64,000 bases of DNA, taken from Streptomyces liliifuscus. Lineage in GTDB: Bacteria; Actinomycetota; Actinomycetes; Streptomycetales; Streptomycetaceae. The notes beneath the pieces were generated by a model. That model had not been told where the DNA came from, made no database searches, and saw nothing but the letters and a program-made list of their open reading frames with translations. Shown here one piece after another: positions 41,915-50,248 of the stretch (positions within the stretch are counted from its first letter, which is position 1; every line of letters begins with the position of its first letter). The stretch is from NCBI RefSeq assembly GCF_016598615.1, contig NZ_CP066831.1:4402001-4466000 (forward strand), read 5' to 3'. A program made the translations under genes and the position numbers.

Positions 41915-42880
41915 ATGAAGGTCACCAGGGCAGTGTCGCCCCTTCTTCCGCTCTGCCAGCGCCTGCTCCCCGGCAGAATCGCCGGACTCTCGCTGGCTCT
42001 CCTGAAGGCGACAGCCCTGGAGATCGCGATCCTCGCGGGCCACCTCCTCCTCTATCCGACCGGCATCACCCCCGAGCGCCGCCCGGCCCCGAACCCACCC
42101 GGGACCCCGACCGACCTGACCGACTCGACCGACACAGGCACACGTACGGGCACGGACACACGTAAGGGCACCGGCACAGGCATCGACGGCACCCCCGACA
42201 CCACCCGGCTCCCCACCCCCACCAGGCCCCCGGTCGTCCTGCTGCACGGCTTCATCGACAACCGTTCCGTCTTCGTGATGCTGCGCCGCTCGCTGGCCCA
42301 GCACGGCAGGCAGCAGATCGAGTCGCTCAACTACTCCCCGCTGACCTGTGACATTCGGACCGCCGCCGAGCTGCTCGGCCGGCACATCGAGGAGATCTGC
42401 GAGCGCACCGGCCGTCACGAGGTGGACATCGTCGGGCACAGCCTCGGCGGACTGATAGCGCGTTACTACGTGCAGTGCCTGGGCGGTGACGTCCGCGTCC
42501 GGACCCTCGTCACACTGGGCACGCCGCACTCGGGAACGCGGGTCGTCCCGCTGATGAACGCGCACCCGATCGTCCGCCAGATGCGCCCCGGTTCCGGAGT
42601 GCTCGACGAGCTGTGCCAGCCGGCGCCGCACTGCCGTACTCGGTTCGTGAGCTTCTGGAGCGACCTCGACCAGTTGATGGACCCGCTGGAGACCGCGTGC
42701 ATCGAGCACCCGGACCTGCTTGTCCAGAACGTGCGGGTGAGCGGGATCGGGCATCTCGCCCTCCCCGTGCACCCGGCCGTCGCGGCCGGCATCCGACAGG
42801 CACTGGACGCCGAGGAGACGGAGGCCCGCCCGGCCGCCGCTCGCCCCGCCGCGCACGCCGACGGCCTGACGGTGGCGTGA
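41915..42880 (+). CDS. lipase / alpha-beta hydrolase
   Basis: 321 aa, ATG (MKVTRAVSPLLPL) behind GGGAGG; the longer frame is unsupported. A hydrophobic N-terminal helix (about 18-45, ALLKATALEIAILAGHLLLY) suggests export or membrane attachment. A Thr/Gly/Asp repeat linker (TDSTDTGTRTGTDTRKGTGT) precedes the hydrolase domain: oxyanion segment VVLLHGFIDN, nucleophile GHSLGG with S176, then LGTPHSGT and a late His in ISGIGHLALP-like context. It resembles secreted triacylglycerol lipases/esterases. The stop falls inside a 30-nt tandem repeat. Confidence 0.88.
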   Translation: MKVTRAVSPLLPLCQRLLPGRIAGLSLALLKATALEIAILAGHLLLYPTGITPERRPAPNPPGTPTDLTDSTDTGTRTGTDTRKGTGTGIDGTPDTTRLPTPTRPPVVLLHGFIDNRSVFVMLRRSLAQHGRQQIESLNYSPLTCDIRTAAELLGRHIEEICERTGRHEVDIVGHSLGGLIARYYVQCLGGDVRVRTLVTLGTPHSGTRVVPLMNAHPIVRQMRPGSGVLDELCQPAPHCRTRFVSFWSDLDQLMDPLETACIEHPDLLVQNVRVSGIGHLALPVHPAVAAGIRQALDAEETEARPAAARPAAHADGLTVA

Positions 42881-42960
42881 CCGACTGACCGTTGCGTGAC
42901 GGTGGCGTGACCGACTGACCGTTGCGTGACGGTGGCGTGACCGACTGACGGTGGCGTGAC
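42871..42960. repeat. 30-nt tandem repeat at the lipase 3' end
   Basis: Two exact 30-nt copies (42871-42900, 42901-42930; beginning ggtggcgtgaccgactgacc), then a 20-nt partial copy and a further ggtggcgtgac. The first copy spans the lipase stop codon. Recent slippage is likely. Confidence 0.85.
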
Positions 42961-43259
42961 CGAGAGCGTCACCACGGGGAGTGCGCCAACCGGAAGCGGC
43001 GGAGCGCAAGCGGCGCAAAAGGGAACCGGCACAACCGGAACCCGCCGCCGAACCCGTTCAACCGGCTCCGAGGACCGACGTTTCTTCGAACATTCATCGA
43101 ACGCCAGGCCAAAGCTGTGCCCGCCCTCCGCCGAAAGACGGCCGAATGCCCGTTTCCTGAGAGGAGGAAAGCCGCCGAAGATTGTCGCGCCCTCGTACCG
43201 CCGGGTACAGTCGCCGCACTGCTCTGCCAGCCCCTGTCGTCGAGGCGAAAGAGAAGTTG
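42961..43259. other. leader region of the M23 peptidase gene
   Basis: No gene. TCGAAC occurs twice as a direct repeat (43087-43092, 43098-43103). I looked for a ydaO riboswitch here because the gene is a wall hydrolase, and did not find its conserved blocks. Confidence 0.45.
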
Positions 43260-44957
43260 GTGAACGACCGTCACCCGTCGGGGACCGCAACTCCCCCGGC
43301 TCCGGCTCCCGAGGCCGCCACGACGCATTACGCGTCCTATGGCGAACAGGGCGTCCAGTACGGCGACTTCACCACGTACGACGGCTACTCCGCCACCGGT
43401 TTCGACGCCAACGCCACCGGTGCGTACGGCGCGACGGGCAGCTACGACACGACGGGCGCCTACGCGACGACGACCTTCGACACCGACCCTCTGTTCGGCG
43501 ACCTCCCCGGCAACGGCGGCGGAACCGACGGCAGCGGCGCGGGCACGGGTTCGTACGACGCCACCCAGTGGGCCACCGGCAGTCACCAGACCCTGAACTA
43601 CGACCCGTACGCGGCCCAGCACCACGCCGCGTTCGAGACCGGCAGCTATGACACGAGCGGTGTCTGGCAGAACGCCGGTTACCAGCAGCTCGGCGAGATC
43701 CCGACGCAGGCCGGGAGCCCGGACGGCACCGGTCAGTGGGACGCGAACGCCTGGCTCCAGGCCGATCCGGTCGACCCCACCCAGCAGTGGACCGCGCCGA
43801 CCTTCGAGACCGGCACGTACGACGCGACGGCGTGGAACTCGGACGGCGGCGACCAGAACCGGACCCAGGTCCAGCCGCAGCCCCAGGTCCAGCCCCACCA
43901 TCAGGCGCAGGCCGAGCACGAGTCGTATCCGACCGACCAGCACACGTCGTACGACCACCACGAGGCCTACGACGGGCACGAGTCGTACGAGCAGCAGGCC
44001 ACCACCACCTTCGAGCAGGTCCCGTACGAGGAACAGGCCACCGCGGACGGCGAGTTCACCCCCTCCGACGACGCCGACGCGGACTCCGCCACCGATGGCC
44101 ACAGCCACGCCCACGACGAACCCGCACCCTTCGACGACGTCGAGGAGACCGCCTCCGTCGCCACCGCCGCCCCGGCCGGCCGCTCCGCGTCACGTGCGGC
44201 CGGCCGTTCCGCGCCCCGTTCCCGCCGCCGCACCCCGCCGAAGCGTTCCGCCCTGCTGACGGTCGCCGTGCCCTCGGCGTGTGTGATGGGCGTGGCCGGA
44301 ATCGCCGCCGCGTCCGTGACCGGCGGAAGCAGCAGCAACGACGACGTGCAGACGACGGCCGCCGCGCCCGACGCGAGCGCCGTGAAGCCGGCGGCAGCGA
44401 ACAACCAGCTGGACACCCAGCTCGAGAACCTCTCCGCGGACGCGGACGACTTCGCCGACCGGGCGAGCCGTACGCAGGAACGTATCGACTTGAAGGCCCA
44501 GCAGGCCGCCCAGAAGCAGAAGGCGGCGGCGGAAGCGGCCCGCAAGGAGCGGCTGCGGCCGAAGTTCGCGCTGCCGGTCGCGCAGCACGGGCTCAGCGCC
44601 TACTACGGACAGGCCGGCATCAACTGGATGTCCGTCCACACCGGCATCGACTTCCCCGTCTCGTACGGCACGACGGTGATGGCCGCGACCGACGGGACCG
44701 TCCGGACGCAGTGGAACAGCGCGTACGGGAACATGGTCATCGTGACGGCCAAGGACGGTACGGAGACGTGGTACTGCCACCTCTCCACGTACAAGGTCGC
44801 CTCGGGTGCCGTCGTGAAGGCCGGGGATCCGATCGCGTACTCCGGGAACTCCGGGAACTCGACCGGTCCGCACCTCCACTTCGAGGTGCGTCCGGGTGGT
44901 GGCTCGGCGATCGACCCGCTGCCGTGGCTGCGCAGCCACGGGCTGGACCCCTCGTAG
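43260..44957 (+). CDS. M23 family metallopeptidase, membrane-anchored
   Basis: 565 aa from a GTG behind GAGAAG. The N-terminal about 300 residues are cytoplasmic and low complexity, with Tyr/Asp/Thr-rich repeats (TGSYDTTGAYATTTFDTD, ETGSYDTSGVW) and Gln/His runs. A membrane helix at about 331-352 is followed by a coiled-coil (LENLSADADDFADRASRTQE; QKQKAAAEAARKER). The C-terminal M23 endopeptidase domain (about 437-560) keeps the zinc ligands H460 and D464 (HTGID) and H540 with catalytic H538 (HLHF). It should cleave peptidoglycan cross-bridges outside the membrane. The long inner repeat region is unusual for the family and may couple it to cytosolic partners. Confidence 0.9.
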   Translation: MNDRHPSGTATPPAPAPEAATTHYASYGEQGVQYGDFTTYDGYSATGFDANATGAYGATGSYDTTGAYATTTFDTDPLFGDLPGNGGGTDGSGAGTGSYDATQWATGSHQTLNYDPYAAQHHAAFETGSYDTSGVWQNAGYQQLGEIPTQAGSPDGTGQWDANAWLQADPVDPTQQWTAPTFETGTYDATAWNSDGGDQNRTQVQPQPQVQPHHQAQAEHESYPTDQHTSYDHHEAYDGHESYEQQATTTFEQVPYEEQATADGEFTPSDDADADSATDGHSHAHDEPAPFDDVEETASVATAAPAGRSASRAAGRSAPRSRRRTPPKRSALLTVAVPSACVMGVAGIAAASVTGGSSSNDDVQTTAAAPDASAVKPAAANNQLDTQLENLSADADDFADRASRTQERIDLKAQQAAQKQKAAAEAARKERLRPKFALPVAQHGLSAYYGQAGINWMSVHTGIDFPVSYGTTVMAATDGTVRTQWNSAYGNMVIVTAKDGTETWYCHLSTYKVASGAVVKAGDPIAYSGNSGNSTGPHLHFEVRPGGGSAIDPLPWLRSHGLDPS

Positions 44958-44982
44958 GGGAGCGCCGACCGGAGCCGGAGTC

Positions 44983-45050
44983 CTGGGGGCTGCGCCCCCA
45001 GACCCCCGAATCGGCCTGAACGGCCTCGTCCTCAAACGCCGGACGGGCTG
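44983..45050 (+). terminator. terminator within a common streptomycete intergenic element
   Basis: CTGGGGGC (44983-44990) and GCCCCCAG (44994-45001) form an 8-bp hairpin. It is followed by a segment (cctcaaacgccggacgggct) that I recall as frequent between Streptomyces genes. Confidence 0.6.
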
Positions 45051-45102
45051 AAAGTGATGGGCCCGCCCTTCAAGTAGCCCCCGTGGCCATTGCCCTTGAG
45101 AG

Positions 45103-47595
45103 CTACAGCTTCTCCACCGGCGCGTACCGCAGCAGCAGCCTCTTCGGCTTCTCCTCGCCGAAGTCGACCGTCGCCTCCGCGTTCGCACCGGTGCCCTTCA
45201 CCCCGACGACCGTGCCGAGGCCGAACTGGTCATGGGTGACGCGGTCGCCGACCGCGAGGGACACCACCGGCTTGTCGGTGGCGCCGCGTCGGGTGGCGAA
45301 GCCGGACGCGCCCGAGGCGGCCGAGCGGGAGCGCGAGGAGGACAGGGAGGCCGCCACGCCGGACACCGGGCCGGAGGAGACCGGGCCCAGGGAGCCCGTG
45401 CGCTTCCACTCCAGATGCGTGTCCGGGATCTCCTCCAGGAAGCGGGACGGCGGGTTGTACGAGGGCTGGCCCCAAGCGCTGCGCATCGAGGAGCGGGTGA
45501 GATACAGCCGCTCCCGCGCGCGCGTGATGCCGACGTACGCGAGCCTGCGCTCCTCCTCCAGCTCCTTGGTCTGGCCGAGGGCGCGCATGTGCGGGAAGAC
45601 GCCGTCCTCCATGCCGGTCAGGAACACCACGGGGAATTCGAGGCCCTTGGCGGTGTGGAGGGTCATCAGCGTTATCACGCCGGACCCGTCCTCCTCCTCG
45701 TCCGGGATCTGGTCGGAGTCGGCGACGAGCGCGACCCGCTCCAGGAAGGCGGAGAGCCCGCCCGGTGCCTCACCCTCGCCGGCCTCCTGCTCGAACTCCA
45801 GGGCCACGGCGGCCAGTTCCTGGAGGTTCTCGATGCGGGTCTCGTCCTGCGGGTCGGTCGAGGCCTGCAACTCGGCGAGGTAGCCGGTCCGTTCGAGAAC
45901 CGCCTCAAGGACCGTCGCCGGGCCGGCGCCCGACTCGACGATCGTGCGGAGGTCCTCCATCAGGGTGTTGAACTTCTTGACGGCGTTCGTCGAGCGGGAC
46001 GCCATGCCGTACGCCTCGTCCACGCGGCGCAGCGCCTGCGCGAAGCTGATCTTCTCGCGCTGGGAGAGCGCGTCGATCATCGCCTCGGCGCGGTCGCCGA
46101 TGCCGCGCTTGGGGACGTTGAGAATGCGCCGGAGCGGTACGGAGTCCTCGGGGTTCGCGAGCACGCGCAGGTACGCGAGGACGTCACGGACCTCCTTGCG
46201 CTCGTAGAAGCGGACGCCGCCGACGACCTTGTAGGGCAGGCCGACGCGGATGAAGACCTCTTCGAAGACACGGGACTGCGCGTTCGTACGGTAGAAGACG
46301 GCGACGTCGCCCGCCTTCGCGTCGCCCGCGTCCGTGAGCCGGTCGATCTCGTCGGCGACGAACTGGGCCTCGTCGTGCTCGGTGTCGGCGACATAGCCGG
46401 TGATCTGGGCGCCCGCGCCCGCGTTGGTCCACAGGTTCTTGGGGCGGCGCGACTCGTTGCGCTCGATGACCGCGTTCGCGGCGGTGAGGATCGTCTGCGT
46501 CGAGCGGTAGTTCTGCTCCAGCAGGATCGTCGTCGCGTTCGGGTAGTCCTCCTCGAACTGGAGGATGTTGCGGATGGTCGCGCCGCGGAAGGCGTAGATC
46601 GACTGGTCCGCGTCACCCACCACGCACAGCTCCGCCGACGGGAGGTCGTGCTCACTGGGCGGTACGTCGACCGGGTGCTCGGAGGTGCCGACGAGCTCGC
46701 GCACAAGGGCGTACTGCGCGTGGTTCGTGTCCTGGTACTCGTCGACCAGGACGTGCCGGAAGCGGCGGCGGTAGTGCTCGGCGACGTCCGGGAAGGCGCG
46801 CAGGAGGTTGACCGTCGTCATAATCAGGTCGTCGAAGTCCAGCGCGTTCGCCTCGCGCAGGCGTGACTGGTACATCGCGTAGGCCTGGGCGAGGGTCTTC
46901 TCGAAGCCGTCGGCGGCCTGGGCGGCGAAGTCCTCCTCGTCGATCAGCTCGTTCTTCAGGTTCGAGATCTTGGCGCTGAACGACTTGGGCGGGAAGCGCT
47001 TGGGGTCGAGGTCCAGGTCACGGCAGACCAGGGCCATGAGGCGCTTGCTGTCGGCGGCGTCGTAGATCGAGAAGGAGGAGGTGAAGCCGAGCTGCTTCGA
47101 CTCGCGCCGCAGGATCCGTACACACGCGCTGTGGAACGTCATCACCCACATCGCGTTGGCGCGCGGGCCGACGAGCTGCTCGACGCGCTCCTTCATCTCG
47201 CCCGCGGCCTTGTTCGTGAAGGTGATCGCGAGGATCTGGCCCGGGTGCACCTTGCGCTCGCCCAGCAGGTGGGCGATGCGATGCGTGAGCACACGGGTCT
47301 TGCCGGAGCCCGCGCCGGCCACGATGAGCAGCGGCGAGCCGTGGTGGACCACCGCCGCGCGCTGGTTCTCGTTCAGCCCGTCCAGGAGCGCGGCCGGGTC
47401 CACGTGCGGCCGGGGGGCGCCGTCGCGGTAATACCCGTCCCGACTCGGCGGCACGTCGAAGTGGCCGCCGAACAAATCGTCCGGAACGGGCTCCGACTCC
47501 GGTGCCTCGTCCTCGGGCGGCGGCGGGGGCTCCTCCTCGTGGGCCCGCGAGGGCTTGAGGTCCGCCAGGAAGCTGTCATCAAAGAGGCTGCTCAT
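45103..47595 (-). CDS. pcrA: ATP-dependent DNA helicase PcrA/UvrD
   Basis: 830 aa SF1A helicase, 3' to 5', used in excision repair and replication-fork restart. Motif order is complete: Q motif LNENQRAAVVHHGSPLLIVA, Walker A GAGSGKTRVL, LAITFTNKAA, motif II LVDEYQDTN, motif III VGDADQSIYAFRGA, motif IV LEQNYRST, motif V LMTLHTAKGLEFPVVF and motif VI YVGITRAR. The N-terminal about 75 residues are acidic and Pro-rich; the C-terminal Tudor-like segment (GDRVTHDQFGLGTVVGVKG) is typical of PcrA. It has its own predicted DNA-damage promoter. Confidence 0.97.
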   Translation of the reverse strand: MSSLFDDSFLADLKPSRAHEEEPPPPPEDEAPESEPVPDDLFGGHFDVPPSRDGYYRDGAPRPHVDPAALLDGLNENQRAAVVHHGSPLLIVAGAGSGKTRVLTHRIAHLLGERKVHPGQILAITFTNKAAGEMKERVEQLVGPRANAMWVMTFHSACVRILRRESKQLGFTSSFSIYDAADSKRLMALVCRDLDLDPKRFPPKSFSAKISNLKNELIDEEDFAAQAADGFEKTLAQAYAMYQSRLREANALDFDDLIMTTVNLLRAFPDVAEHYRRRFRHVLVDEYQDTNHAQYALVRELVGTSEHPVDVPPSEHDLPSAELCVVGDADQSIYAFRGATIRNILQFEEDYPNATTILLEQNYRSTQTILTAANAVIERNESRRPKNLWTNAGAGAQITGYVADTEHDEAQFVADEIDRLTDAGDAKAGDVAVFYRTNAQSRVFEEVFIRVGLPYKVVGGVRFYERKEVRDVLAYLRVLANPEDSVPLRRILNVPKRGIGDRAEAMIDALSQREKISFAQALRRVDEAYGMASRSTNAVKKFNTLMEDLRTIVESGAGPATVLEAVLERTGYLAELQASTDPQDETRIENLQELAAVALEFEQEAGEGEAPGGLSAFLERVALVADSDQIPDEEEDGSGVITLMTLHTAKGLEFPVVFLTGMEDGVFPHMRALGQTKELEEERRLAYVGITRARERLYLTRSSMRSAWGQPSYNPPSRFLEEIPDTHLEWKRTGSLGPVSSGPVSGVAASLSSSRSRSAASGASGFATRRGATDKPVVSLAVGDRVTHDQFGLGTVVGVKGTGANAEATVDFGEEKPKRLLLRYAPVEKL

Positions 47596-47604
47596 CGCTC
47601 TCCG

Positions 47605-47627
47605 AGTCTAGGCGTCCCCACTGACAG
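47605..47627 (-). promoter_or_regulatory. predicted RecA-NDp/PafBC-type promoter for pcrA
   Basis: On the minus strand CTGTCAGTG (47627-47619), N8, TAGACT (47610-47605). It fits tTGTCRGTG-N8-TAnnnT except the weakly conserved first T. RNA would start about 47598, only a few nt before the ATG at 47595. uvrD-type helicases belong to the PafBC regulon in mycobacteria, which supports the call. Confidence 0.75.
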
Positions 47628-47789
47628 CGTGCCGCCACCCTTGAAACTTGGCGGATCGCTCCAGCGGGGCTGCGGGTATGTCGGGCCGCCCGCCACCGGC
47701 CCCGTCACCCTCCGCAGGATGCCCGTGACGATCCGCGATCAGGCGGTCGACCTGCGGCTTCGCCGGAAACCCGGAACGCCGTATCGCGG

Positions 47790-47840
47790 GTGCGGGTCGG
47801 CTGTGGCTGGTCGCGCAGTTCCCCGCGCCCCTTCGGGGGC
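47790..47840 (-). repeat. dispersed Streptomyces intergenic repeat, copy 3
   Basis: Same core as the copies at 2541 and 40877, minus orientation, in the divergent gap between pcrA and the first NlpC/P60 gene. Confidence 0.75.
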
Positions 47841-47884
47841 CACCGTCGGCCCACTTCGGACAACTCTCCGTAGATCATCCCTAA

Positions 47885-47913
47885 TTGACCACGGGGAGTC
47901 GGCCTCAAAGCTA
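47885..47913 (+). promoter_or_regulatory. possible promoter of the riboswitch-controlled NlpC/P60 gene
   Basis: TTGACC (47885-47890) is followed after about 17-18 nt by AAGCTAA. The region to 47985 is distinctly AT-richer than its surroundings. The -10 match is poor, so the assignment is tentative. Confidence 0.35.
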
Positions 47914-48029
47914 AGGTCACGAAAATGTATCGGGCATATCGCGCATCAAACTTCACAGGGGCCACAGGAATTAGCTAACTTTTATGTGGGCCGCACGACC
48001 CGCACCGGCGAACACGCCGGGCCGAGCGG

Positions 48030-48192
48030 CCTCCGCCGAGTCCGGTACGCCCTCGTGGCCGACGGAGCCGGGGACCCAACCGAACTTGGGGTGAATCGGT
48101 CCAACTCCCTTCGGGGAAACGGACCGTAGGGCAAACCTTCCGGAGCACCCGCCCGAACCCGACAGCTAACTCGGTAGGCGGATGACGGAAGG
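48030..48192 (+). ncRNA. ydaO-yuaA (c-di-AMP) riboswitch
   Basis: The conserved ydaO blocks occur in order: gccggggacccaa (48067-48079), ttggggtgaatc (48086-48097), then cccgacagctaactcggtag (48158-48177), with variable stems between. The element ends directly before GGAAGGAGA and the GTG of the NlpC/P60 gene. In Streptomyces this riboswitch is known upstream of wall-hydrolase genes (for example rpfA), where c-di-AMP turns expression off. The 5' border is approximate. Confidence 0.9.
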
Positions 48193-48202
48193 AGACGCCC
48201 TC

Positions 48203-49360
48203 GTGGCGCCACACCGCAAGTCCCGGCCCCCCAGTCCGATGGGCATACGGACTCCGGCCATCGCCACCGCGGCCCTGACCTCGGTGGCCCTTCTCTCCCA
48301 GACGGCGAACGCGGCCCCCTCCGAGGAGCCCAGGCCGAGCCTCGAGGAAGTCGAGAAGAAGGTCGACGACCTCTACCGCCAGGCGGAGACGGCCGGCGAG
48401 AAGTACAACGCGGCCAAGGAGAAGACCACCAAGCAGAAGAAGCGCGTCGACACCCTGCTCGACGACGTGGCGCGCCGCACGGAGAAGCTCAACGACGCGC
48501 GCGAGGAGCTCGGTACGTTCGCCGCCGCGCAGTACCGCACCGGGGCCGCCGCCCCCGACACCGCCTCCCTGCTCCTCGCGGACAACCCGCAGGACTACTT
48601 CGACCAGACCCAGCTGATGGACCGGCTCACCAGCCGCCAGAAGCAGTCCGTCGACGACTACGTGACGCAGCAGACCGCCACGACGGAGAAGCGGCAGGAG
48701 GCGTCCGAGAGCCTGGAGACGCTCACCAGGACGCAGAGCTCGCTGAAGACGTCCAAGGCGGACGTCCAGCGGAAGCTCGCCACGGCGCGCGACCTCCTCT
48801 CGAAGCTGACCGCCGAGGAGAAGGCGCGCCTCGCCGCGATCGAGCGGCAGAAGCAGGAAGAGGCTCAGCGCAAGGCGGACGAGCTGGCCCGGCAGCAGGC
48901 GGCCGACGCCGAGCGGCGGCGCCAGGAGGCGGCGCAGGGCACCGGGACCTCCACGGGCTCCGGGAGCGCCTCGGGCACCTCCGGGTCGGGCTCCGGCTCC
49001 GTCGCCTCCACCGCCAAGGCCGGCAAGGCACTCGCCTTCGCCCGCGCCCAGATCGGCAAGCCGTACGTCTGGGGCGCGAGCGGCCCCGGCTCGTACGACT
49101 GCTCCGGGCTCACCCAGGCCGCCTGGAAGGCCGCCGGTGTCACGCTCCCGCGGACCACCTGGGACCAGGTCAAGACCGGCACGACGGTCTCCGTGAACAG
49201 CGCCCAGCCCGGTGACCTGGTCTTCTTCTACGACGACATCAGCCACGTCGGCATCTACATCGGCGACGGAATGATGATCCACGCGCCCAAGCCGGGGGCG
49301 TACGTCCGCGAGGAATCGATCTTCTACATGCCGATCCACAGCGTGGTGCGCCCGGCGTGA
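48203..49360 (+). CDS. secreted NlpC/P60 peptidoglycan hydrolase (riboswitch-controlled)
   Basis: 385 aa from the GTG at VAPHRKSRPPSP, 7 nt after GGAAGGAGA; the ATG at 48182 lies inside the riboswitch. Signal peptide to about residue 38 (AIATAALTSVALLSQTANAA). A long coiled-coil (about 45-250) follows, as in RipA/CwlO-type proteins, then a Gly/Ser linker and an NlpC/P60 endopeptidase domain (about 268-383) with catalytic C300 (YDCSGL), H348 (ISHVG) and H360 (MIHAP). It should cut the D-Glu to meso-/LL-DAP stem-peptide bond. The coiled coil probably responds to an activator. Paralogue at 50249. Confidence 0.95.
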   Translation: MAPHRKSRPPSPMGIRTPAIATAALTSVALLSQTANAAPSEEPRPSLEEVEKKVDDLYRQAETAGEKYNAAKEKTTKQKKRVDTLLDDVARRTEKLNDAREELGTFAAAQYRTGAAAPDTASLLLADNPQDYFDQTQLMDRLTSRQKQSVDDYVTQQTATTEKRQEASESLETLTRTQSSLKTSKADVQRKLATARDLLSKLTAEEKARLAAIERQKQEEAQRKADELARQQAADAERRRQEAAQGTGTSTGSGSASGTSGSGSGSVASTAKAGKALAFARAQIGKPYVWGASGPGSYDCSGLTQAAWKAAGVTLPRTTWDQVKTGTTVSVNSAQPGDLVFFYDDISHVGIYIGDGMMIHAPKPGAYVREESIFYMPIHSVVRPA

Positions 49361-49423
49361 GGGGCTTTTCGTAGACCTGTTCTCCGCTCAGGTCCCTCAG
49401 ATCCTTCAGGCCCTTCAGGCCCT

Positions 49424-49777
49424 TCAGGTCCAGAGCACCGCGATGAAGATGTTCGCCGTGGTGAGGCCGCCCACCAGGCCGAACAGGCTGTTCTCCACCT
49501 TCTCCTCGTCCCGTTTCACGTACACGAGGCCGAGGATCACGACCAGCAGGGCGAGCTTCACGCCGATCTTGATGTTGTTGACGGTCTGGTCGTCGGCCTG
49601 GTTGAGGCCGACCAGGATCGCGCCGGTGACCAGCATGGTCAGCGCGCCGTGGAGCATGGCGGGGCTGAAGCGGGCCGTGCCGTCACTCATGGCCTTCAGC
49701 TGCGTGAGAAAGCCGCCGAGGAGGGACGCGATGCCGATGATGTGCAGGGCGACGAAGACATGAATGAGTACGTCCAT
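49424..49777 (-). CDS. small integral membrane protein
   Basis: 117 aa from MDVLIHVFVALHIIGI; a longer frame to 49894 has no support. Four hydrophobic helices are seen: LIHVFVALHIIGIASLLGGF (3-22), AMLHGALTMLVTGAILVGL (about 40-58), GVKLALLVVILGLVYV (about 72-87) and LFGLVGGLTTANIFIAVLW (about 98-116). Family not recognised with certainty; such four-helix proteins are conserved next to NlpC/P60 genes in streptomycetes in my recollection. It sits between the two hydrolases on the opposite strand. Short cttcaggcc repeats lie just beyond its stop (49398-49432). Confidence 0.75.
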   Translation of the reverse strand: MDVLIHVFVALHIIGIASLLGGFLTQLKAMSDGTARFSPAMLHGALTMLVTGAILVGLNQADDQTVNNIKIGVKLALLVVILGLVYVKRDEEKVENSLFGLVGGLTTANIFIAVLWT

Positions 49778-50248
49778 GAGCCCGGACACTAACCAAACGC
49801 CTCCACACCACCGCGCACCGCCCCCGGCCTCGCACACCCGGCCCCGCGGGCCCCTGGCGACTCCCACGCCACACCCCGGCGGAGCCCATAGCACCGGATC
49901 GGCGGCCGTTTCCCCACAACCCGCTCATCGGTCACCGCATCACGTCAAGTCGGTGGCCCCGGGCCCGGATCGTGGTCGTACCCGGTCAGCTCATGTCCGA
50001 GTCCCACCACTTCCGTACATGCCGTTACCCCCGCCGCGGTCCCAGGTTTAGCGTCCTTCACCAGGTGACCGGCTCCCCACCACCGCCCGGGTCAGGGGCG
50101 GCATCCGGACACCACCGCCGAGAAAGGTCCGGCGGCGGCCCGCTCCCCCTGTGCGGGCCGCCGCCGGACGTGCAACCGGCCCCTGAGGGGCCGCCGCCGC
50201 GGGACGCACCAAATCCACGGCGGCCGTACGGAAGGACGTGGATCGCAC
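49778..50248. other. 471-bp leader region of the second NlpC/P60 gene
   Basis: No gene is supported. It contains the promoter of the 49424 gene (minus) and a long leader of the 50249 gene with the hairpin at 50127-50169. The conserved ydaO blocks found before the paralogue are absent. Confidence 0.55.
50127..50169 (+). promoter_or_regulatory. 16-bp leader hairpin before NlpC/P60
   Basis: GTCCGGCGGCGGCCCG (50127-50142) pairs perfectly with CGGGCCGCCGCCGGAC (50154-50169), loop of 11 nt. It lies 80 nt upstream of the GTG and 120 or more nt after the last gene on this strand, so it is probably in the leader. It could be an attenuator or an mRNA-stabilising stem; no T-run follows. Confidence 0.55.

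Noticed and set aside
41506..42165. Gene upstream of the lipase
   Set aside because: Arg/Pro/His-rich, no ribosome site, overlaps the lipase start; peptide-like bits lie in different frames and fit no family I know.
43087..43103. LexA/SOS box from the two TCGAAC motifs
   Set aside because: They are direct, not inverted, repeats and the spacing does not fit the actinobacterial SOS palindrome.
42961..43259. Possible second ydaO riboswitch before the M23 peptidase
   Set aside because: The ggggacccaa, ggggtgaatc and cagctaac-cggtagg blocks are absent; only the gene class suggested it.
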